Assembly (NCBI GenBank): GCA_963755695.1
Contig: CAVWLB010000008.1
Coordinates: 744,001 to 808,000 of the forward strand
Source: QHWT01 sp963755695
Lineage (GTDB): Bacteria; Acidobacteriota; Vicinamibacteria; Vicinamibacterales; 2-12-FULL-66-21
DNA length: 64,000 bases
Direction: 5' to 3'
The notes under the pieces are model-generated. The model searched no databases, was not told where the DNA came from, and saw only the letters and a program-made list of their open reading frames with translations. Made by a program: the position numbers and the translations under genes. Shown here piece after piece: positions 36,021 through 45,416 of the stretch (position 1 is its first letter; each line of letters begins with the position of its first letter).

Positions 36021-37054
36021 CCCTCCTCATCGCGTTCGTGCCAGTCCTGCTGCTGCTGACGCTGCTGCAGCTGATGGACAGCTTCAAGCTGGTGCGGTTG
36101 CCGGTCATCCTGAGCGCTATCGGCTACGGTGCGGTCGCGGCGCTCGGTTGCCTCTATTTTCACGACTGGCTGCTGAATGCCACCGGGCTGCAGGTGTCGC
36201 CGCTTACCCGCTACGTCGCGCCGGTCAGCGAAGAGGTCGCCAAGGGCGCGTTCATCGTCCTACTGTTGTGGAAGCGACGCATCGCATTCCTGGTAGACGC
36301 GGCAGTGCTCGGATTCGCGGTCGGGACTGGTTTCGCACTGGCCGAGAACATCGACTACCTACGCGACCTCGATCAGCCGACACTGACGTTGTGGCTCGTT
36401 CGAGGTCTCGGCACCGCGGTTCTGCATGGAGCCACGACGGCGATCTTTGCAATCGTGGCGAGGACGTTGTCGGATCGCTGGGTCAACCACCGGATTCTGT
36501 CGCTGGTTCCCGGATTGGGGCTGGCCGTGGTCATCCACTCGGCGTTCAATCACTTGCTGCTGCCGCCGCTTGCCATGACCCTGCTACTCATCGCCATCCT
36601 TCCGCTGGTGACCATCTTCGTCTTCCAGCGGAGCGAGCAGGCAACCCGCGAGTGGATCGGCGCAGGCTTGGACCTCGATATCGAGTTGCTGGGTCTGGTG
36701 TGCTCCGAGGCATTCGCGTTTACGCGCTTTGCCTCCTATCTGAAGCAACTGCGCGCGCGTTTCGGCGGCCTTGTGGTCTCCGACATGTTCTGCCTGCTCC
36801 GCGTCGAGCTCGAGCTGTCCGTGCAGGCGAAGGCGATGCTCATGGCCCGCCAGCACGGCCTGGAAGTTCCCGTCACCGACGATTTGCGCTGCGCGATTGA
36901 AGAGATCGACTGCCTCCGCGCCTCCATCGGCCGCACGGGCCGGCTGGCGCTTCAACCGCTTCAAGTGACGTCCGACCGCGACCGCTGGCATCGCTACCTG
37001 CTCCAGCAGTCGCGGAGGGCCGATTCGCCGAGCAGTGGGACTCGCTCCAGGTAA
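36017..37054 (+). CDS. PrsW-family intramembrane metalloprotease
   Basis: 345 residues from a GTG at 36017 that overlaps the preceding TGA. The PrsW motifs are ordered as expected: EEVAKG in a membrane helix, FALAENIDYL, and HSAFNH near the end of the membrane domain. In Bacillus PrsW clips the anti-sigma factor RsiW, releasing an ECF sigma factor. Here an ECF/membrane-repeat pair lies 3 kb upstream, a plausible but unproven substrate. The soluble C-terminal 120 residues are an addition of unknown role. Confidence 0.88.
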   Translation: MTLLIAFVPVLLLLTLLQLMDSFKLVRLPVILSAIGYGAVAALGCLYFHDWLLNATGLQVSPLTRYVAPVSEEVAKGAFIVLLLWKRRIAFLVDAAVLGFAVGTGFALAENIDYLRDLDQPTLTLWLVRGLGTAVLHGATTAIFAIVARTLSDRWVNHRILSLVPGLGLAVVIHSAFNHLLLPPLAMTLLLIAILPLVTIFVFQRSEQATREWIGAGLDLDIELLGLVCSEAFAFTRFASYLKQLRARFGGLVVSDMFCLLRVELELSVQAKAMLMARQHGLEVPVTDDLRCAIEEIDCLRASIGRTGRLALQPLQVTSDRDRWHRYLLQQSRRADSPSSGTRSR

Positions 37055-37191
37055 GCGATGTGTCGGTTGCCCATGAACATGAGTGAACCCGCGCCGAGGC
37101 GACGGTGAGGTAAACCGGCAGGGTTGACTACAGAGCCAATTGTCGTCGGCGGTCCTTCTGTGGTACCACCTGCAGCGCGGCCGGGTTTCCG

Positions 37192-38406
37192 ATGCAACGG
37201 CGGGTGTTGGCTACTGGAATCGTGTTTGCGGCGATAGGTCTCGTGCTCACGAGCGCCGCATGTCGCGCCAGGCAGCTCAGAGCCGATCCGAAGGTTCTGG
37301 CTGCTGCCGCGCCCGACTTGCTGGACGGCGTCCGGGCCGATCCATACAACTACTTCCGCCTGATCAATCACGAGTGGACCGCGCGAGTCTGCGACAGTTT
37401 CGCGGGGGACCTGCCAGGCCTGCCAGTTGTACAACTCCACGGCGATGCCCACATCGAACAGTACGCGCTGACGAAGGATGCATGGGGGCTCGACGATTTC
37501 GACGACTCCGCTCGCGGCCCGGCCCTCGTCGACATCGTCAGGTTCCTGGGCTCGATTGATTTGGCCGCCCGCCGCCGCGGGTGGTCACGCGAACGAGATC
37601 GGATGTTCGATCGGTTCCTGGCCGGCTACCGGCGCGGCCTGTCGGACCCATCCTATCAACCCCCGGAGCCCGATATCGTCCGGGCCATGCGGGCCCAAGC
37701 GCCGGCGCCCACGATCGAGGCGTTTCTCGAGTGGGCGGAGGCGAAGATGGAGCCGTTGCCGCCGGCCCAGATGAAGGCGGTCATTGCGGCGATGTCGATC
37801 TTCACCGAGGTCGTACGGCAGGAGCAACCCGATCTGCCCGACGGATACTTCGATGTCCTGCGCGCAGGATGGCTGCACATGGGCGTCGGCAGCGCCGCGA
37901 GCAGCAAGATTTTGATGCGAGTGAGAGGTCCCTCGAGCGATCCGGCAGACGATGAAATCCTCGAGGCCAAGGCGATCCGAAAAATGAGCGGTCTCCGCTG
38001 TCTGGAAGCGCCGCACGGACGACCGACCATCCGGGTGATTCTCGGTAGTCAGCAACTCGGCCGGCTGAGGCATCATATTCTGGCCGCGGCTCCGGAGGTC
38101 GACATACCGGAGATGACGATCGAGAATCGGCGTCTGCGCAACTGGTGGCTTCGCAGCTGGGAGCCTTCGTACCGTGAGATTGCTCTCGACGACCTTCGCA
38201 GCGTCGAGGACTTGTCCGACATCGTCTACGATTCCGGCGTTCAACTTGGTGCGGGCAGCACCCACGGAGCAACCAAGTCCGAGGAGGCCACTCTCAGGAC
38301 GCGCTCACTTGCATCGATCGCGACGCTGGAGCCCCGCCTTCGCAAGGAAGCAGAAGATCTCGTTGAGGAGATGTTGCGCGCCTGGAACGAGTTCAGGGGC
38401 AGTTGA
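37192..38406 (+). CDS. DUF2252-family lipoprotein-like protein
   Basis: 404 residues. The N-terminus has a signal with a possible lipobox (LVLTSAAC), then RQLRADP. The DUF2252 core is recognisable from VVQLHGDAHIEQYALT and WGLDDFDDSARGPALVDIVRFLGS, which resemble the Brenner (HGD) and DFD motifs of aminoglycoside-phosphotransferase-like kinases. Function of DUF2252 is not established; a kinase-like fold is often suggested. A secreted, lipid-anchored version would be strange for an ATP-using kinase. Confidence 0.8.
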   Translation: MQRRVLATGIVFAAIGLVLTSAACRARQLRADPKVLAAAAPDLLDGVRADPYNYFRLINHEWTARVCDSFAGDLPGLPVVQLHGDAHIEQYALTKDAWGLDDFDDSARGPALVDIVRFLGSIDLAARRRGWSRERDRMFDRFLAGYRRGLSDPSYQPPEPDIVRAMRAQAPAPTIEAFLEWAEAKMEPLPPAQMKAVIAAMSIFTEVVRQEQPDLPDGYFDVLRAGWLHMGVGSAASSKILMRVRGPSSDPADDEILEAKAIRKMSGLRCLEAPHGRPTIRVILGSQQLGRLRHHILAAAPEVDIPEMTIENRRLRNWWLRSWEPSYREIALDDLRSVEDLSDIVYDSGVQLGAGSTHGATKSEEATLRTRSLASIATLEPRLRKEAEDLVEEMLRAWNEFRGS

Positions 38407-38411
38407 TCTCG

Positions 38412-39923
38412 CTAGCGGGCAGCCGTTGCCTCGTTCGATCGTTGCGGTCCTCCCGTAATCCATCCCATGACGCGAGCGCTGAGGTAAGGGAAAAACGGGT
38501 TGCACGTCAGACGCATCAGCGTATCGGACGGCACTGAAAGTACCGAGCGTTCTCCGCGCGGACTTAGAAGGCCGAGACGAATCAGCGGTACTGGCTGCGC
38601 GATTTCCTCCCGTCCATATATCGGATCCGACATCGGGAACGGGATTGCCACGTGCGACAGCGAGAACACGTCGCGGGGCCAGGCCAGACCAAGCGGCCGC
38701 GCAGCGATGGCGGTTGCGCCCGGGGCGATCGACTTCTCGGCAACATCCAGCGATGCGGGATCGACATTGGTCACGAGCGTACGCCGGTACCGTCGAGGAG
38801 CCGCATCGGTGAGGCGGGCCAGCAGCGTCGCGTCGGCACGGCGAATGAACGGCACGAGGCCTGACGTGCGGTTGATGTCGAAGAGCACCAGTTCGGAGCG
38901 TTGGTCCGCGATGACGTCGTACAAGGCGTGAACTACGGCCGGCGTACTCACCGTGGCGTCGACGAGCGAGTGAAAGGTCAGCATCGGCGGGAATCGCGAC
39001 GCGAGTCCGGCCTTGGCGCTCCGTGCGATCTGCGCCTGCAGTGTCCTGGTCAGACGCCAGGTCTGAAGGCCGGCATTGGCGGCGAACGAGTTGTACTTAT
39101 ACGGGTTGTACTCAGGGTAGACATCGAGCCAACGTGCCTTCTCGAAAGCGGGTACCGGGCCGAGCATGCTGATCACTCGTGTCAGCCACGCGAATGGCGC
39201 CACGCCGACCATCGGCGAGAGCAGCACGATCCGTTCGGCCTGAGGATCGCCGGATCCTTCCAGCACGTCGAGTGCATACTTGAGCACCAGCGCACCGCCG
39301 TTCGAGTACCCCACCAGCACCAGCGGCTTGTTGGCGCCAATTGTCGCGCGAAGGTGGCGCATTCCGAGTCGCACGGCAGCCAGCCAATCCTCCCACGTGA
39401 CGTCCGTGAGGCCGGCCGGTACGGTCCCGTGCCCCGGCATGCGTAACGCAAGCACGTAGTAGCCGCGTGCGCGGAGGTCCTCGCCAAGTGGCCGCATGCT
39501 GTAGGGACTATCGGTGAGGCCATGCACGAGCAGCGCGCCACCGATGGCATCGGCGTCGGGCGACAGGATCTGCGAGCGGTTCCAGTCGGTCCCGAGGCGT
39601 CCGGGATGTGAATAGCCGTCGGGGTTGTAACGGTTCGCCGGCACGCGAGAAGCGGTATCGAGCCGCTGCTCGATCTGATCATGGACAACGCGGAAGGCCG
39701 CGTCCTCGATGGCGAGGAAGTCGGCGAGGGTCGCGTGCGACGTCAAATCTGCCGCTCGAGCGTCTCGTGGAACGATCCGATGCCATGGTTCGAGATCGGG
39801 AAGCCGCCGCCGCGCGTCGAGTGCTCCCCCGACGACCAGGGTCGCAAACACCAGGACCGCTGCCCATGCCAGCCGTATCGTCCATCGGCGGACTGTGTGC
39901 CGTACGTCAAACGAGTCAGTCAT
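38412..39923 (-). CDS. Alpha/beta hydrolase with N-terminal membrane anchor
   Basis: 503 residues. A membrane helix at about 18-36 (LAWAAVLVFATLVVGGAL) anchors the protein. The hydrolase fold shows the oxyanion region GGALLVHGLTDSPYSM, LALRMPGHGT, and the nucleophile elbow GYSNGG; FHSLVDATVS later carries the probable catalytic Asp region. Serine hydrolase/lipase-like; substrate unknown. It converges with the DUF2252 gene (5 bp between stops) and is divergent from the DUF1080 gene. Confidence 0.85.
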   Translation of the reverse strand: MTDSFDVRHTVRRWTIRLAWAAVLVFATLVVGGALDARRRLPDLEPWHRIVPRDARAADLTSHATLADFLAIEDAAFRVVHDQIEQRLDTASRVPANRYNPDGYSHPGRLGTDWNRSQILSPDADAIGGALLVHGLTDSPYSMRPLGEDLRARGYYVLALRMPGHGTVPAGLTDVTWEDWLAAVRLGMRHLRATIGANKPLVLVGYSNGGALVLKYALDVLEGSGDPQAERIVLLSPMVGVAPFAWLTRVISMLGPVPAFEKARWLDVYPEYNPYKYNSFAANAGLQTWRLTRTLQAQIARSAKAGLASRFPPMLTFHSLVDATVSTPAVVHALYDVIADQRSELVLFDINRTSGLVPFIRRADATLLARLTDAAPRRYRRTLVTNVDPASLDVAEKSIAPGATAIAARPLGLAWPRDVFSLSHVAIPFPMSDPIYGREEIAQPVPLIRLGLLSPRGERSVLSVPSDTLMRLTCNPFFPYLSARVMGWITGGPQRSNEATAAR

Positions 39924-40055
39924 GCGTGACTTGCCTCAATAACCACACTGGATGCGCGAAGCGTGCAGTCTATTTCATGTCGCTCTGGTGACGTCCATCC
40001 GGCCAGCCGAATCGCTGCCGCTGACGTGTCTCCACCGTGATAGTCTGCGCTCGCC

Positions 40056-40775
40056 ATGAGACTCACGACACCAGCGCTTTTACCTCTGGCCGCCTTGTTC
40101 GCCTCGATCACCGTCGTTGGCCAGTCGACGGGGGAGTTCGTGGATCTCTTCAACGGCAAGGACCTCACCGGCTGGGTCAACGTCAACACGGCAGAAGACA
40201 CCTGGAAGGTACGGGATGGGCTCCTGATTTGCTCCGGTCATCCGATTGGAGTGATGCGCACGGCAAAGCACTACGAGAACTTCGTGCTGCACATCGAATG
40301 GATGCACATGGAACCGGGGGGCAACTCCGGTGTCTTCGCCTGGAGCAACGCGCAGCCCGAGCCCGAGTCGCGGCTGCCCAACGGCGTCGAGGTCCAGATG
40401 CTGGAGCTCGAATGGCCGAATCTTCACAAAGAGAACGGCGTGACGCCACCGATTGCCTACGTACACGGGGAGCTGTTCGGTGTCGGCGGCGTGAAGACCA
40501 CACCCGACAATCCACGCGGTGAACGCAGCAAGTCGATCGAGAACCGATGCAAGGGCCGGGGCGAGTGGAACGCCTATGACGTCGTGGCAGTCGACGGTGT
40601 CATCAAGCTTGCCGTCAACGGCAAGTTCGTCAACGGTATTTCGCGATCGACCCAGAAGAAGGGATATCTGTGCCTGGAGTCCGAAGGCGCGGAGATTCAC
40701 TTCCGGAACATCCGCATCATGGAGCTGCCGCCCGGCGTCACCGCGGCCAGCCAGGCAGCGCCGCAGTTGAAGTGA
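40056..40775 (+). CDS. DUF1080 (3-keto-disaccharide hydrolase) domain protein
   Basis: 239 residues with signal peptide (LLPLAALFASITVVGQ). The domain is typical: FVDLFNGKDLTGWVNV at the start, a YENFVLHIEWMH strand, GGNSGVFAW, and WNAYDVVAVDGVIKLAVNGK near the end. It adopts a concanavalin-like jelly roll found in sugar-active secreted proteins of Acidobacteriota, Planctomycetes and Verrucomicrobia; some members hydrolyse 3-keto-glycosides. Single gene, divergent promoter shared with the hydrolase. Confidence 0.9.
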   Translation: MRLTTPALLPLAALFASITVVGQSTGEFVDLFNGKDLTGWVNVNTAEDTWKVRDGLLICSGHPIGVMRTAKHYENFVLHIEWMHMEPGGNSGVFAWSNAQPEPESRLPNGVEVQMLELEWPNLHKENGVTPPIAYVHGELFGVGGVKTTPDNPRGERSKSIENRCKGRGEWNAYDVVAVDGVIKLAVNGKFVNGISRSTQKKGYLCLESEGAEIHFRNIRIMELPPGVTAASQAAPQLK

Positions 40776-40859
40776 GATGCGGTCTCACGACATCTACGTG
40801 CCGGAACTTGACCCAAACAGCGTCCTGCCTCTCAGCAAGGATGCACAGGCGGGGGTTCG

Positions 40860-41315
40860 ATGATGGCTCGCTATCTGACGCTGTTGACTATCGCTGGTCT
40901 CGCCGTCGGCATCGGTCTGCATGCATGGGCGGGAGCGCCACCCGAGCAACAAGAGGGACCGTCGCGCGGGTTTCAAGGCTACTGGATGGGTGTAGATCCC
41001 GTCGATGGAGGCGACGCGCGTCGCAGCCTCGTGAAAAATGAGAACGACAATTACTCCCTCGCCGCGCGCGATACGGTGTTCACACTCTGCGACGGGACGG
41101 ACCGCGGCTTTGGCAGCTTCGACGACGGGAGGGTGGTCGAGCGCAGGGTGATGCAATCGGATAACTTGAGGATCCGGTGTTTCAACAACGGCGCGTCGGT
41201 GGTGCTCCATGTCCGCTACGAGTTGGTGGGGAAAAATGTGCTGCTCGAGCACGCGACGCTGCCGGACGGGAGTCCCGTCAGCACGATTGTGCTTCACAGG
41301 GTGAGCGAGGATTAG
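40860..41315 (+). CDS. Conserved-looking secreted protein of unknown function
   Basis: 151 residues. The N-terminus is hydrophobic (YLTLLTIAGLAVGIGLHAWAG), a signal peptide or anchor. The body begins GFQGYWMGVDPVDGGDARRSLVKN and contains two Cys residues (TLCDGTD and IRCFNN) that could pair. I do not recognise a family. Lies 84 bp after the DUF1080 gene on the same strand. Confidence 0.65.
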   Translation: MMARYLTLLTIAGLAVGIGLHAWAGAPPEQQEGPSRGFQGYWMGVDPVDGGDARRSLVKNENDNYSLAARDTVFTLCDGTDRGFGSFDDGRVVERRVMQSDNLRIRCFNNGASVVLHVRYELVGKNVLLEHATLPDGSPVSTIVLHRVSED

Positions 41316-41507
41316 GGCCGGCCGTTGCCCCACGCTCACCTCTGCCGCAGCTGCTTGCTAGACAAAACGCGGCCGCGAATCGTCCGATGTATGCAGCGTA
41401 ATAGAACGTGTGTACCCAGACCAGGCCGTGGTTGCCGACTGATAAGACGGACTAAGCGGAAGAGAAAACACTCGGCGCCAATGAAGGAGCGTCCTACAGA
41501 CTTGTGG

Positions 41508-41527
41508 GGCAGGTCTTCAGACCTGCC
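41508..41527. repeat. REP-like palindrome GGCAGGTCT-TC-AGACCTGCC
   Basis: Perfect 9-bp inverted repeat with a 2-base centre, in the 249-bp gap between convergent genes, 38 bp after the end of the GT2 gene. Its shape is that of an intergenic REP element; it could also act as a weak terminator hairpin. Confidence 0.7.
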
Positions 41528-41564
41528 GGATTAGTCTCATGCAGCCTTCTTACATTCTCACCCG

Positions 41565-42547
41565 TTAGAGCTGCGGCGCCCGTCGCGGTCTCATGATCAA
41601 GTCGGTCGCCCAGCGCGTCCTGAAGAAGCTGACGTAGTAGCGGATCTGCAGTTCCTGGTGAAAGCGCTCGTCGGCGCGACCGGTGAGCGCAGCGCGCAGC
41701 CATCCGGCAACGTGCCTGAGCCACGAGCGATACATGAAGCGCGGCACACGCAGGCTGGTGCGATACGTATCACCCGGGATGAGCCTGCCGGAGGCATCCA
41801 TGCTGTCGTGGTATCGCATCAACGCGTGATAGTGTCCCTTTTCGTTCCACCACCTGCGGTAGTAGTCCTTCGCCAGGCGGTTCCGAGGCACGGGTACGAA
41901 GACGTCGGCAATTGGCAAGTACAGCCCACGCTTGCCGGCCCGCCAGAGGCGCAGCTCGAACTCTCGATCTTCGTTCCGCGGATACAGTGGCGAGAACCCG
42001 CCGACCTCCTCGAATGCCTCTCGGCGGCACGCCAGATTCGCAGACGACAGACACCCGGAGGCATGATCGCGATCGAACGCTGACGGGTTCGGCGAATCCT
42101 GGATGGCAATCGGCCCCGACTGGGACGGCGTCAGCCAGCTGGGTGGCGGCGTGCTCCACACCGGTCGCAGCCGGCAGCCGATGCAGTCGACGTCCGGGTG
42201 CTCGTCGAACGCGCGCTTGATCTCGCGCACCCATGTCGCCCCCGGCACGCCGTCATCATCGAGAAACGCGATCAGGGACGAGCGAGCGATGCTGACGCCT
42301 GTATTGCGGGCGTATGAAACCCCCTGGCGGGGCTCGCGTACGTAGCGCAGTGGTACGGGTGTTCCCCGCGCGAGCGCGCGATCGACGACCGCGCGCGTGT
42401 CCTCGCGCGAATTGTTGTCGGCGACGATCACTTCATAGGTGACGCCCCGGTCTCTGTCGCATGAGCGCGTCGATGACGAGCTCGAGGTCAGCTGGCCGAT
42501 TGTGCGTGGGAATGATGATCAGAGAGATCAGGCGCCTGGAAGGTCAT
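41565..42547 (-). CDS. Family 2 glycosyltransferase, two +1 frameshifts
   Basis: GT-A fold. The N-terminus after repair is SLIIIPTHNR, then VIVADNNSRE, and the metal-binding region FLDDDGVPGATWV; a later NEDREFELRLWRAG is the acceptor-side ED motif. Extra bases near 42535 and 42453 split it; removing both gives one frame from ATG 42547 of about 326 residues. It is the third gene after an ABC-2 permease and its ATPase, so it probably builds the glycan they export. Substrate unknown. Confidence 0.82.
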
Positions 42548-42586
42548 GACGCTCCTCAACGCTTCGCCAATCAGGCGGACCATAAC

Positions 42587-43789
42587 TCAGGCGTTGCCGA
42601 CGCGGGGCGCGTCACGACGTTGCACGCGAGGATGAAGGTTCGTACCGCCGAGGAAGCCGGCCACGTCCACGCAGGTGACCGCCTGCGGGCCTTGGCCCAG
42701 CTCGCGCCGTTCGCGTGTGTTCCAGATCGGCGTTTCGATGGAGAAATAGCCCTTTCCCGTATTCAGCTGGAGGTCGACGGTCGACGTCGAACGTGCCCGG
42801 GCTCCGACAGGCTCGGTTCGTGCGCCGTGAGGTCGAGCGTGAACACGACCTGCGCCGTTCTGGAGCGAGCGGACGCGGACGCCAAGCCGGTTGTCGGGAC
42901 CGGCGCTCGCGGGCACCTCGCCGCGGAGCTTGACCGTCAACCAGTCGCCCGAACGCAGCGGCCCCTTTCGGCTCGATCTCCACGGCGCTCACGCGGAACG
43001 GCAGGAGGCGCCGTTCTGGCTCCTGAGCTTCGATGCCGGTCGTGACATAGTGCGCGATGCATTCGTCGGGCTGCCCGCGCTTGACGACCCGGCCGCGGTC
43101 CAGCAGCAGACAGTGCGTGCAAAGCGAGGCGATGCGATCGAGCTGATGGGACACGACCACGACCGGCAATCCCCGGCGCACCATCTCCCCAATCCGATCA
43201 AACGCCTTTTTCTGGAATCGCCAGTCCCCGACCGCGAGGACCTCGTCGACGACCAGCACGTCGGGACTCATGTGTGCGGCGATCGAGAAGCCGAGCCGGG
43301 CGTTCATTCCGCTCGAATAGCGCTTCACCGGCGTGTCGATGAAGTCGGCAAGTCCCGAGAACTCGACGATGTCGTCGAAGCGCGAGGCGATCTCGCTTGC
43401 GCGTCATCCCCATGATGCTGCCCTGGAGAAAAATGTTCTCGGCGCCGGTCAGGTCCTGATGGAATCCCGCCGCAATCTCGATGAGCGTCCCGACTCGGCC
43501 GCGAATGCCGCAGCGCCCTCGCGTCGGGCCGCAGAATGCGGGTGAGCAGCTTGAGAATCGTCGACTTGCCTGCCCCGTTCGGCCCGATGATCCCAAGCGC
43601 CTCGCCGGGCCGGACCGAGAAGGAGACGTCCTGCACCGCCCAGAACTCGCGCTGTTCCAGCGTCTCGGGGCGGCGCCCGCCGAACAGCTTCGACGCCAGC
43701 GCCGGCACCATGTCCCGGAGGCTGTCGTGAAGCTCGCCGCGACGAAATTTCTTCCAGACGTGCTGGAATTCAATCAGCCCTTCAGACAC
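42587..43789 (-). CDS. Wzt/TagH-like polysaccharide ABC transporter ATPase, six +1 frameshifts
   Basis: Cytoplasmic ATPase. Walker A is GPNGAGKST, preceded by VQDVSFSVRPGEALGIIG; the signature region is RYSSGMNARLGFSIA, Walker B VLVVDEVLAVGD, and the switch His is in VVSHQL. The last 130 residues are a Wzt-like carbohydrate-binding domain (TFDV..LQLNTGKGYFSIETPIWNT). Extra bases near 43520, 43396, 42966, 42852, 42797 and 42780 must be removed to read it; the result is about 398 residues with consensus throughout. It follows the permease by 6 bp and precedes the GT2 gene. Confidence 0.82.
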
Positions 43790-43795
43790 TGGACC

Positions 43796-44759
43796 TCACA
43801 CGTACTCGGCAAATTTCGACTCGGCCCGGTGGAACACGACCAGACCAACCAGCGAAGGCCACCACCGCGGCCACGGCGCTATACGCGAGGTACCAGGGAG
43901 TCCACGCGAGCACCGCGCCGTGTCGTCCGTGCACGACGACCGCATCGAGCAGGTTGTGATTCAGCACCACGGACAAACGCAGCCCCTCCATGATTGGCGC
44001 GAGGGGGTTCAACATCATCACGCGCGCCCCCAGGGGGCCGAACATCTCAGGCTCGAAGAGCACCGGAGTGAAGAAGATGCCAAACGTGAGCAGCACGTGC
44101 ACGATGTATTTCACGTCTCGGAAGAAAAGGTTCGCGCAACTGACCAGGAGAGCCAGTCCCGCCGTCAGGAGGAACGCGCAGACGGCGATTGGGGGGGCCC
44201 ACAATGCCGCCACGCCGAAGCCGATGTGGAGCACCGAGAACGCGATGAGCAAGGCGACGATGCCCACGCACGAGTCGAACGCTTGCGCCAGCGTCGATGC
44301 CAGCGGCAGCACCTCACGCGGAAAGTAGATCTTGGTGACGAGATTCGTCTGAGCGACGAGGCTGGTAGTCGCAAACCCCATCGATCCGACGAAGAAGGAC
44401 CAGGGAACCGCCTTGATCGCGATGCCTGCCAGGTCTTGGACTCCGAGGTGCCGCCCGCCGACGTAGGCCATCGCATATCGCACGGTCACGCCGGCCAGCA
44501 CGACGAACGTTGGCATGAGGACAGCCCAGGCGAAGCCCAAGACGGTCTGCTTATAGCGGACACGGATATCGCGGCGCACGAGCTCATAAGCGAGGCCTCG
44601 ATACCCCCAGAGCTCGTCGTGAAAGATTTCACGTAGGTCACGGCGTATCGACCGTTCCTCGTCCGACACCGACATCCAGGCGGCATCGGCCTCCGCGTCA
44701 GGTGGTAGAGCCTGTGGCGGAGTTGCTACTGCAGAGGCGGAATCTAAATGTGTGCCCAT
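43796..44759 (-). CDS. ABC-2 type polysaccharide export permease (Wzm/TagG-like), one +1 frameshift
   Basis: About 320 residues. After a hydrophilic N-terminus comes the family hallmark ELVRRDIRVRYKQTVLGFAWAVLMP, then about six helices with the VTKIYFPREVLPLAS loop and FFRDVKYIVHVLLTFGIFFTPV near the end. An extra T near 43847 shifts the tail; correcting it ends the protein in FHRAESKFAEYV, the usual Wzm-type C-terminus, stop at 43796. It forms a transporter with the adjacent ATPase for O-antigen or teichoic-acid-like glycans. Confidence 0.88.
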
Positions 44760-45163
44760 CTGATATATGCGGAGGCGGACCGGAATAGGCCACCGCGCCC
44801 CGTGTCTAGCTGGCTCAGCAAACAGGTTGCCAATCCGCGTGAGGCGCGACGTTCAGTTTAGTCCCAATTTCAGCTCATCATAGGCAGGACGGTGGAAAGC
44901 ATTTCCACCAGCCCTCGATAAAATTGTGTCATGCTCAGCCGATCCTTACCCTAGATGGGCCAGGTGTGCGCGTCCCGCCGGCCCGCCACGCTCAGCCCCT
45001 CGGCGCACGATTGGCAGCCTTAGTTCATTTTCTCGTGCGACAGTGGGGATTCCGACGACGTTCCTTGCCAGGGTCAACGGCCAGGGAATCCGCACTTTTG
45101 AGTCGACCCTCGGATAGGGCGTGTCAAGATGCACGACGCGAACAGCCGCCAGAGTCGTTCAGC
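44760..45163. other. Gene-free stretch upstream of polysaccharide cassette
   Basis: About 400 bp with no coding frame that I find convincing. It should hold the promoter of the polysaccharide export cassette near 44760-44950, where the sequence is less GC-rich, but no clear -35/-10 pair was identified. Confidence 0.5.
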
Positions 45164-45394
45164 TCAGAACTCGAGCCTGCGACCAAGCCATACCTGGCGT
45201 TCGCCAGTGTCCGCGTCCCCGGCCGCTTCCCACAGTGCATGTGCGCCAAACATTTTGGCTGCCAGCAATGGTTTCGGGATCGCCCCATTGCGGGTGTTAG
45301 TGGCGTTGAAGAATTCCATGCGGCATTCAACTCCCCTGCCGTGACTGAGTGCGAACCGCCGAAGGATCGAGTGACCGAGGTTCCGGGCGGTCCC
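45164..45394 (-). pseudogene. Relic: C-terminal end of a TonB-dependent receptor/Oar-like protein
   Basis: Translated on the minus strand this gives GTARNLGHSILRRF..., CRMEFFNATNT and finally GDADTGERQVWLGRRLEF followed by stop. This is the pattern of the last strands of acidobacterial TonB-dependent receptors (ARNLGRN..RGP, EFFNAFNHPNFG, GxARQIQLGLRLEF). Only about 75 residues remain, and the TRAP T-component gene starts just beyond. It is therefore a decayed remnant, read from sequence memory rather than alignment. Confidence 0.6.
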
Positions 45395-45416
45395 CGCGAT
45401 GATCGCTAGGAAGACG

